From the NCBI GenBank assembly GCA_947062645.1, contig CAMSQT010000063.1, forward strand, positions 1 through 6,613: DNA of 6,613 bases, written 5' to 3'. Positions 1 through 4,491 of this stretch are shown one piece after another. The translations under genes were made by a program, and so were the position numbers. The notes under the pieces were generated by a model. It searched no databases and was not told the DNA's origin. It was given only the letters and a program-made list of their open reading frames with translations. The DNA comes from an uncultured Clostridium sp. Its GTDB lineage: Bacteria; Bacillota; Clostridia; TANB77; CAG-508. Position 1 is the first letter of the stretch. The number at the start of each line of letters is the position of its first letter.

Positions 1-13
1 CATATTATGTATT

Positions 14-455
14 TTATTTTGGTTTCGTTTTCAACTTATTTAAAATATCACTAATACCTAATTTGTCTGCGACTTCCTGAACCCGCTGGTCAATTATTTT
101 AGCTTTAATATTTTGAATTTGTAAAGCTAAAGCAATATTTTCATAAGCTGTTAAAGTATCTAACAAATTAAAATCTTGAAAAATAAAACCTAATTCCTCT
201 CTTCTAAACTTGTTTAGTCTATTTCCTTTTAATCTCGTAATATCCTGTCCATTAATTATAATATGTCCTGCTGTCACTTTATCAATCGTCGAAATACAAT
301 TTAACAATGTAGTCTTTCCACTACCGTGATGCTCCCATAATCCCCACAAATTCTTTTTTATCTACTTCAAAACTAATATTATCAATCGCTTTACTTAAGT
401 TTGTTTTCGTTCCATAGTATTTTTCAATATTTTTAACCTCTAAAATTCTTTCCAT
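14..455 (-). pseudogene. BceA-like ABC transporter ATP-binding protein, frameshifted and truncated
   Basis: This would be the cytoplasmic ATPase of a Bce-type transporter that detoxifies cell-wall-active antimicrobial peptides. The ATG at 453-455 follows a GGAGG (466-470) by 10 nt. The first frame reads MERILEVKNIEKYYG and on to VGIMGAS, then stops. Removing one extra base (G326 on the plus strand, a C in the coding strand) restores GASGSGKTT, a Walker A motif, and the frame continues through a Q-loop at GFIFQDFNLLDTLT (Q about 93). That Q-loop wording is typical of BceA/YxdL-type ATPases. The corrected product has only 146 residues against roughly 230-260 for the family. After ISDILNK (about residue 140) the family resemblance is lost, so the LSGGQ signature, Walker B and H-loop are all absent. 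The break could be a true pseudogene or sequence/assembly error near the contig edge; I favour error. The partner permease is not in the window. Confidence 0.8.
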
Positions 456-473
456 TTAAAATTTTCCTCCTTT

Positions 474-541
474 TGGCTAAACTGGGACAGGCACACTTTA
501 GCCATTCATGGTCAAAGTGGGACAGGCACTCTTTAGCCATT
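474..541. repeat. Two tandem REP-like hairpin repeats with TGGGACAGGCAC core
   Basis: Two 24-nt direct repeats (483-506 and 518-541) differ at one base (A495 versus T530) and have a 35-bp period. Each core sits in the loop of an inverted repeat. The first has perfect 8-bp arms, TGGCTAAA (474-481) and TTTAGCCA (497-504), with a 15-nt loop. The second has 10-bp arms (508-517 and 531-540) with two mismatches and a 13-nt loop. From memory, GTGCCTGTCCC cores in hairpins recur in many Bacillota genomes as REP-like elements; I cannot verify this here. They lie between the presumed promoter and the ribosome binding site of the ABC ATPase gene, so they would be in its 5' leader. Confidence 0.7.
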
Positions 542-557
542 TCTTTTTCTTGTTTTT

Positions 558-563
558 ATTATA
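558..563 (-). promoter_or_regulatory. Candidate -10 box of the ABC transporter gene
   Basis: The minus strand reads TATAAT here, inside TTTATAAT. At 16-18 nt spacing there is only a poor -35 (TGTTAC at 581-586 with 17 nt). A good -10 with a weak -35, about 44 nt downstream of a BceR-like operator, fits an activator-dependent promoter. The start of transcription would be near 551, leaving a leader of about 95 nt that contains the two REP-like hairpins. Confidence 0.5.
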
Positions 564-595
564 AAGCATTTTTCTAAAGAGTAACATCGATTTTT

Positions 596-622
596 CTTAC
601 ATTTTTCTTACAATTTTGTAAG
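596..622 (-). promoter_or_regulatory. BceR-type response regulator operator upstream of the ABC gene
   Basis: Positions 607-622 form an inverted repeat, CTTACA-ATTT-TGTAAG. This contains TTACA-N4-TGTAA, which matches the TNACA-N4-TGTAA operator described for BceR-like regulators of Bacillota. An extra CTTACA half-site at 596-601 lies exactly 11 bp (one helical turn) from the first arm, in direct repeat. The site lies upstream of the transporter -10 box, and the window encodes a matching response regulator at 2354-3031. That this regulator binds here is inferred from the motif and synteny. Confidence 0.65.
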
Positions 623-636
623 GTTTTTGGAGATAC

Positions 637-686
637 AAAAAAACCCTCTTCTATAGCAAGTTTACACTTAACTATAAAAAAGGATT
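637..686 (-). terminator. Intrinsic terminator after the 166-residue unknown gene
   Basis: Read on the minus strand, arms at 672-686 and 642-656 pair over 15 positions with three G-U wobbles. An inner 4-bp stem (666-669 with 658-661) is closed by a GUAA (GNRA-type) tetraloop. A run of seven U follows (637-643). It begins about 22 nt past the stop codon at 709 and separates the unknown gene from the independently controlled ABC gene. A T run on the plus-strand side (685-689) might make it weakly bidirectional, but no plus-strand gene needs it. Confidence 0.8.
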
Positions 687-708
687 TTTCGATGTGCAAT
701 ATTAAATT

Positions 709-1209
709 TTAAATATTCCAGAAATTTAAGAACGTTTTTTCCAGACAACAGAAAGCTTTTGAAAGTTCTCCAATTAATTCTGGAATAATGACCTTTCTTT
801 CTTTCAATTGTTCTGTTAAAAATTCTTTAAAACTAACAATTTCACAGAAGACTTCTTTGCTCTTTTCATCTTTAAAACTTGTTTCTAAATCTACTATAGT
901 TTGCTTTTTTCCCTTAGTTTTAGGAATATAAAAATTCAAATGAAAACTATCCTGCTCAGTAAAATCAATTTTAAATGTTGCTATTATTTGCATCATTTCT
1001 ACGGTTTTCTGGTTTTCCTTATCTTCATTTTCATTTCGTTGGTATAAAGCACTTAGCCTACTTAATGCTAGCCTTACTTCAATTTCTTTGCAAACTTCTT
1101 TGACCTTAGAAACAGAGTCCATTAATTCCCCTCGTGTTTTCCGGTAGTATTTGCTTTCTTCTGGTTCATTCACTTCCTTTGGTTCATAATCATATTTGCT
1201 GTTGCACAT
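709..1209 (-). CDS. Hypothetical protein of unknown function (166 aa)
   Basis: I do not recognise a family. The ATG at 1207-1209 is supported by GGAGG (1218-1222) eight nucleotides upstream, and a sigma-A-like promoter lies at 1276-1304. The protein is soluble-looking, with no signal peptide or membrane segment. It has a charged N-terminus (residues 1-25), a probable long amphipathic helix with regularly spaced Leu/Val (about 28-60), a middle part with likely beta strands (about 72-110, including IIATFKIDF and FHLNFYI), and a C-terminal helical part rich in Phe and Cys (about 118-166, with FCCLEKTFLNFW). It lies between the kinase gene and the ABC gene of a Bce-type module, in the same direction, and ends at a strong terminator. 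That position hints at a link to peptide response, but nothing in the sequence shows one. Confidence 0.75.
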   Translation of the reverse strand: MCNSKYDYEPKEVNEPEESKYYRKTRGELMDSVSKVKEVCKEIEVRLALSRLSALYQRNENEDKENQKTVEMMQIIATFKIDFTEQDSFHLNFYIPKTKGKKQTIVDLETSFKDEKSKEVFCEIVSFKEFLTEQLKERKVIIPELIGELSKAFCCLEKTFLNFWNI

Positions 1210-1275
1210 ATGAAATTCCTCCTTAATTAAAAATGTTATTTAATCTACCTTTGGCTATTACCAAAAATCTTTCCT

Positions 1276-1304
1276 ATCATACTATATTCCATCTAAAAAA
1301 TCAA
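1276..1304 (-). promoter_or_regulatory. Sigma-A-type promoter of the 166-residue unknown gene
   Basis: On the minus strand, TTGATT (1299-1304) is followed after exactly 17 nt by TATGAT (1276-1281), close to the TTGACA/TATAAT consensus. Transcription would start near 1269, about 60 nt before the ATG. No clear terminator lies between the kinase stop codon at 1337 and this promoter, so the gene may also be reached by read-through. Confidence 0.6.
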
Positions 1305-1336
1305 ATATTTTTCTTCTAAATTACTAATTTACTATT

Positions 1337-2353
1337 TTAAAATCCTATATAACTCCCTTTAGGAAATACCAATCTCACTTCTGTACCTTCGTCTTGCACC
1401 GAATTTAGTTCAATTGCTATACCTAGCTTATAGCACAGCTTCTTGCACAAATATAGACCAATCCCTGTGGACTTTTTATTTGCCATTCTTCCATTTGTTC
1501 CAGTAAAACTTTTCTCGAAAACTCTCGTAATTTCGCCTTTTTTAATACCAATCCCATTATCCTTAACATATAGGATAACATTTTCCTTACCTTGTTTAGC
1601 AAATATTTCAATTTCCATGTTTCCTTGCTGTTTTCTATATTTTATACTATTTTGAATTAACTGATTTAAAATAAAACCAAGCCACTTGCTATCTGTATAA
1701 ACACTTAAATCCAAATCATGTAAATTCATACTTATTCTTTCTTGAATTAAACTATTCTTATTTTTCTTGATGCATTCATTTACGATATCCTTTAATAGAC
1801 TTTTTTTAATATAGTAATCTTTTTGGACAGTATTACTTCTGGCATAAAACAATGCTTGCTCAATATAATCTTCTACCTTGTCTAACTCTTCATCAATGCT
1901 TTTTGTGGCTGTTGTTTTATTGTTTTCAATGATTAGCTTGCTAGTTGCTATTGGTAATTTAATTTCATGAATCCAAAGTTCAATATATTCTTTGTAGTCT
2001 TGTGTTATATATTTATATTGATTAACATTTTCTAAAATCGATTTATTGGTTTGTTCTAAAACCTCTTTTAATATTTTGCCTTCTGCAAAACTAGGAGTCT
2101 TCACAAGTTCTGTTATTAAATATTTTTCGTCTAAATCATTTAAATGATTTACGATTCCCTTATAAAAATTGTTTTTTCTAATAAATTCAATAGCAATGCT
2201 TAGACCATATAATCCTAATATTATAACAGGAATATAAATCTTAAATAAGTTTCCAAAAGGATAGATTACTAAAAATATTTCAATGGTAAGAATTCCAAAT
2301 AGTAATAAACTTATGGTTAGCAACTTGTCTTTTAAAAAATCTCTTAATAACAT
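1337..2353 (-). CDS. BceS-like intramembrane-sensing histidine kinase
   Basis: Membrane sensor kinase of a two-component system (338 aa). Two hydrophobic segments near residues 11-31 and 37-58 are separated by only a few residues, so there is no real extracellular sensor domain. This is the hallmark of BceS-type kinases, which receive their signal from a partner ABC transporter. The phospho-acceptor is H129 in ELWIHEIKLPI. The ATPase domain shows the N-box (NQLIQNSIKY), G1 (DNGIGI), F-box (FEKSFTG) and G2 (STGIGLYLCKKL), so it looks catalytically intact. The start ATG directly abuts the stop codon of the response regulator gene (TAAATG), with an AGGAG inside the regulator's last codons, which implies translational coupling. 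A BceA-like ATPase gene downstream supports the assignment. The inducing peptide cannot be told from sequence. Confidence 0.92.
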   Translation of the reverse strand: MLLRDFLKDKLLTISLLLFGILTIEIFLVIYPFGNLFKIYIPVIILGLYGLSIAIEFIRKNNFYKGIVNHLNDLDEKYLITELVKTPSFAEGKILKEVLEQTNKSILENVNQYKYITQDYKEYIELWIHEIKLPIATSKLIIENNKTTATKSIDEELDKVEDYIEQALFYARSNTVQKDYYIKKSLLKDIVNECIKKNKNSLIQERISMNLHDLDLSVYTDSKWLGFILNQLIQNSIKYRKQQGNMEIEIFAKQGKENVILYVKDNGIGIKKGEITRVFEKSFTGTNGRMANKKSTGIGLYLCKKLCYKLGIAIELNSVQDEGTEVRLVFPKGSYIGF

Positions 2354-3031
2354 TTATTTTCTCCTTAACATATACCCTTGGCCTCTTTTGGTTTCTAGTA
2401 ATTCTTTTAAATTTAATTCGTCTAGCTTATTTCTTAATCTTGTTATGTTTACAGTTAAGGTGTTATCGTCAATAAAGCTTTCACTATCCCATAAACATTC
2501 CATAATATCTTCTCTTGATACAATCTTTTCACGGTTTTGTACTAAATATTTTAAAATTCTAAATTCGTTTTTGGTTAGTTCTATTTCCCTTTCATCCTTT
2601 TGAATCGTATTTTTGTTACTGTTTAAAATAAAGTCCTTGCAATCTATTTTATCTAAGTTGCGCCCTTCCATGTTTGTTCTTCGTAATAAACCGGCAATTT
2701 TAGCAAGTAAAATTTGAAGATTGAAAGGTTTGGTAATATAATGGTCTGCTCCATAGTTTAAGCATAATAACTCGTCCAATTCGCTGTTTCGACTTGTTAC
2801 TATGATAATTGGCATATTGGATTGCTTCCTTATTTCCTTGCAGATGTATTCACCATCTGCATTTGGTAAATTGATGTCTAGCAATAATAGGTCTGGCTTT
2901 TTTTCTAAAATATCTTGAAGAGTGTTGTCAAATTTTGTTAGGTTATCTACTTGATAGCCATTGTTATTTAAAAAGATTTCTAGTTCGTTTCTTAGTTTTT
3001 CATCATCTTCTATGATTAATATTTTTTGCAT
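2354..3031 (-). CDS. OmpR-family (BceR-like) response regulator
   Basis: Cytoplasmic DNA-binding partner of the adjacent kinase (225 aa, usual length). The receiver domain (about 1-118) has the acidic pair D9/D10, phospho-acceptor D52 in LLLLDINLP, T79, Y98 and K101 in YITKPF, all expected residues. The C-terminal winged helix (about 130-225) includes LTKNEFRILKYL, a recognition-helix region DDNTLTVNITRLRNKL, and the wing TKRGQGYML. The ATG at 3029-3031 follows AAAGGAAG by 7 nt, and the gene starts 16 nt after the putative hydrolase gene, so it is part of the same operon. A TTACA-N4-TGTAA site at 608-621 before the ABC gene is its likely target (inference from the family's known operator). 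Confidence 0.93.
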   Translation of the reverse strand: MQKILIIEDDEKLRNELEIFLNNNGYQVDNLTKFDNTLQDILEKKPDLLLLDINLPNADGEYICKEIRKQSNMPIIIVTSRNSELDELLCLNYGADHYITKPFNLQILLAKIAGLLRRTNMEGRNLDKIDCKDFILNSNKNTIQKDEREIELTKNEFRILKYLVQNREKIVSREDIMECLWDSESFIDDNTLTVNITRLRNKLDELNLKELLETKRGQGYMLRRK

Positions 3032-3047
3032 GTATATTCTTCCTTTT

Positions 3048-3560
3048 TTATTTATATTCTTTTAAATATCCTTTATAGATTTCCTTTAGGTCTTTCATTT
3101 GTTTAAAATCCTCTGGCTTAACCACTTCTGGCAAATTATTTTGAATTCCAGCTTCGTCCAATACATATTTAACAAATTCAGCACAATAAAAAGCTTTTTT
3201 CCACTTGATTTTTTTACGAAATCCTGCTGCAAATAACCCTAATATATTAAAAGTATAATTCTCTTTTTCTATTTGTTGGATAGTGTTTTTTATGACATCA
3301 TATTGTTCTTTGGTTATGGATAATTCATATACCTTCGTTTTCGTTAAATAAAATCTTTTAAAAGTTCCATCATCAATATACTCATGTACAAATCCTGCCC
3401 AAATGGGATTGTATGGATGTAGCCTTCCGAAGCTATACATTTGCTTTAATTCTCGGTCTAAAGCAATTGAAACATGAGAAAACTCATCTTTTGTATAGTT
3501 CTTTATTAATTTCGATAAGTTAGTTCCAGTATGGGTTAATATGATATATATTTTTTCCAT
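3048..3560 (-). CDS. Putative permuted NlpC/P60-like (YiiX/YebB-type) cysteine hydrolase
   Basis: A 170-residue protein with a candidate His in FSHVSIALD (H29) and a candidate Cys in AFYCAEFVKYVL (C126). His before Cys in this order is characteristic of circularly permuted papain-like NlpC/P60 enzymes, some of which act on lipids, peptides or cell-wall bonds. I infer the fold from this motif pattern only and cannot name a substrate. No signal peptide or transmembrane helix is visible, so it appears cytoplasmic or peripherally membrane-bound (basic stretch FRKKIKWKK near 114-122). The start has AAGGAGA 11 nt upstream. It lies 24 nt after the ferredoxin gene and 16 nt before the response regulator gene, suggesting co-transcription with the peptide-sensing two-component system. 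Confidence 0.7.
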   Translation of the reverse strand: MEKIYIILTHTGTNLSKLIKNYTKDEFSHVSIALDRELKQMYSFGRLHPYNPIWAGFVHEYIDDGTFKRFYLTKTKVYELSITKEQYDVIKNTIQQIEKENYTFNILGLFAAGFRKKIKWKKAFYCAEFVKYVLDEAGIQNNLPEVVKPEDFKQMKDLKEIYKGYLKEYK

Positions 3561-3584
3561 TTCTTAAGTACTCTCCTTTGTATT

Positions 3585-3776
3585 TTACACTTCTAATTCT
3601 AATGCTTTTTTGGGACAGAAGTTAGCACATTTCCCACATCTAATACATTTATCATAATCAATTTTTGGTAATCCAAATCCTTCTTGTGATAAGGCTCCTA
3701 CTGGGCATATTTTTACAGCTGGACATTTGTGGTCTTGTGGACATCTGCTTTCTATGATTCTTAATTTTTTTTCCAT
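3585..3776 (-). CDS. Small ferredoxin-type 4Fe-4S binding protein
   Basis: A 63-residue iron-sulfur protein, probably a low-potential electron carrier in the cytoplasm. The C-terminal half has a canonical cluster motif, C44-x2-C47-x2-C50-x3-C54-P (CIRCGKCANFCP). The N-terminal half is unusual: C12-x5-C18-x5-C24-P rather than CxxCxxCxxxCP. There are seven cysteines in all, one short of the eight for a standard two-cluster ferredoxin, so the second cluster may be absent, 3Fe-4S or ligated otherwise (H16 lies between C12 and C18). Similar C-x5-C-x5-CP proteins occur in Clostridia as far as I recall. The start is set by AAGGAGGA about 6 nt upstream. It appears to head the operon that continues into the hydrolase and two-component genes. 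Its redox partner is unknown. Confidence 0.88.
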   Translation of the reverse strand: MEKKLRIIESRCPQDHKCPAVKICPVGALSQEGFGLPKIDYDKCIRCGKCANFCPKKALELEV

Positions 3777-3836
3777 TTTTACTCCTCCTTTTATTTGCTA
3801 TATTTAATTTTAATATTTTTCTTGATTAAATATTAC

Positions 3837-3878
3837 TTATATTTCTTGTATGGATAACTTTTTTAAATCTAATATCAT
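3837..3878 (-). other. Possible 13-codon leader ORF upstream of the ferredoxin gene
   Basis: An ATG (3876-3878) preceded by AAGGAA with 7 nt spacing opens a short frame, MILDLKKLSIQEI, ending in TAA. It lies in the leader between the candidate promoter (3902-3930) and the ferredoxin start. Short frames with a purine-rich upstream stretch are common by chance in AT-rich DNA, and no attenuator hairpin is evident after it, so this is weakly supported. Confidence 0.15.
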
Positions 3879-3901
3879 TAATTTTTCCTTCTATTGTTAG
3901 T

Positions 3902-3930
3902 ATTATATAAAAATCCAATCAAAAAAGCAA
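3902..3930 (-). promoter_or_regulatory. Candidate promoter of the ferredoxin / hydrolase / two-component operon
   Basis: On the minus strand a perfect TATAAT (3902-3907) is preceded after 17 nt by TTGCTT (3925-3930). The -35 bases are part of the descending arm of the nrdDG terminator, so terminator and promoter overlap. It would give a leader of about 120 nt before the ferredoxin ATG. The -35 matches consensus only in its TTG. Confidence 0.4.
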
Positions 3931-3960
3931 GTAATTACCTTAATTTATAATCACTTGCTT
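3921..3960 (-). terminator. Intrinsic terminator of the nrdDG operon
   Basis: Arms 3948-3960 and 3925-3937 (AAGCAAGTGATTA / TAATTACTTGCTT on the minus strand) pair over 13 bp with one G-U wobble around a 10-nt loop. The stem runs into a stretch of six U (3921-3926). It begins about 6 nt after the nrdG stop codon at 3967. Confidence 0.8.
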
Positions 3961-3966
3961 AACACA

Positions 3967-4464
3967 TTACTCATTATCTAACAAAACAATCTTATCCTCT
4001 TGCAAACTCTTTTGCACATCAATTACACGTTGATTAGAAGAACCACTATATTTTAATTTTGGATTACGAAGAGCCTCCACATACTGACCATCTACCAAAA
4101 CATCAATATATTTTGAAACTTCTTTATCTTTTAAATCTTTATCAAAGGAAAAACCTGTCCAAGACCATACTGTTTTATTAGGAAACTTTTCTTTAAAAGC
4201 TTTTGCAAGTTCTGTTGTCCCTTCAATATTTTTAGGATGCATCGGTTCGCCCCCTAAAATAGATAACCCTTGTATATTTTCGTTTTCTCCTAATTCTAAA
4301 ATGTGATTAATGGTATCTTGGTTAAATTCTTTTCCACCATTAAAGTCATGTGTATCTGGATTAAAGCATTTTTCGCAATTAAATGTACATCCTTGCATAA
4401 AGATAGATACTCTAATCCCTGGTCCATCTGCTATGTCCATTTTCCTAATTTTATTGTATCTCAT
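3967..4464 (-). CDS. nrdG: Anaerobic ribonucleoside-triphosphate reductase activating protein
   Basis: Radical-SAM activase (165 aa, normal length) that uses a 4Fe-4S cluster to cleave S-adenosylmethionine and place the glycyl radical on NrdD. The cluster motif C26-x3-C30-x2-C33 is in GCTFNCEKCFNP, preceded by ADGPGIRVSIFMQG, typical of NrdG. A GGEP motif for SAM binding lies at 71-74 (SILGGEPMHP). The ATG (4462-4464) has purine-rich GAGAGGAAAAGG just upstream. It starts 27 nt after the nrdD stop codon, making an nrdD-nrdG operon, and ends at the terminator at 3921-3960. It looks intact, which argues that the nrdD frameshift beside it may not be genuine. Confidence 0.96.
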   Translation of the reverse strand: MRYNKIRKMDIADGPGIRVSIFMQGCTFNCEKCFNPDTHDFNGGKEFNQDTINHILELGENENIQGLSILGGEPMHPKNIEGTTELAKAFKEKFPNKTVWSWTGFSFDKDLKDKEVSKYIDVLVDGQYVEALRNPKLKYSGSSNQRVIDVQKSLQEDKIVLLDNE

Positions 4465-4491
4465 TTTCCTTTTCCTCTCTTATTTTTTTAA

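Noticed and set aside
14..349. ABC ATPase fragment starting at a TTG at 347-349
   Set aside because: That start lacks an RBS and gives an N-terminus (LWGLWEHHG) unlike the family. The real start is the ATG at 455, and the fragment is the out-of-frame continuation after the extra base at 326.
483..541. CRISPR array
   Set aside because: There are only two repeats with an 11-nt gap between them. They are too close together for spacers, and no cas genes are present.
1318..1330. Palindrome AAATTACTAATTT after the kinase stop codon as a terminator or operator
   Set aside because: The one-base centre cannot form a normal hairpin loop, no GC pairs or U-tract follow, and such AT palindromes are expected by chance here.
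2283..2603. Plus-strand open frame across the kinase/regulator junction
   Set aside because: It is a shadow of two well-supported minus-strand genes, with low-complexity Ser/Leu/Phe composition and no RBS. The same applies to the plus-strand frames at 1443-1655, 4303-4495 and 4977-5162 and the minus-strand frame at 1423-1611.
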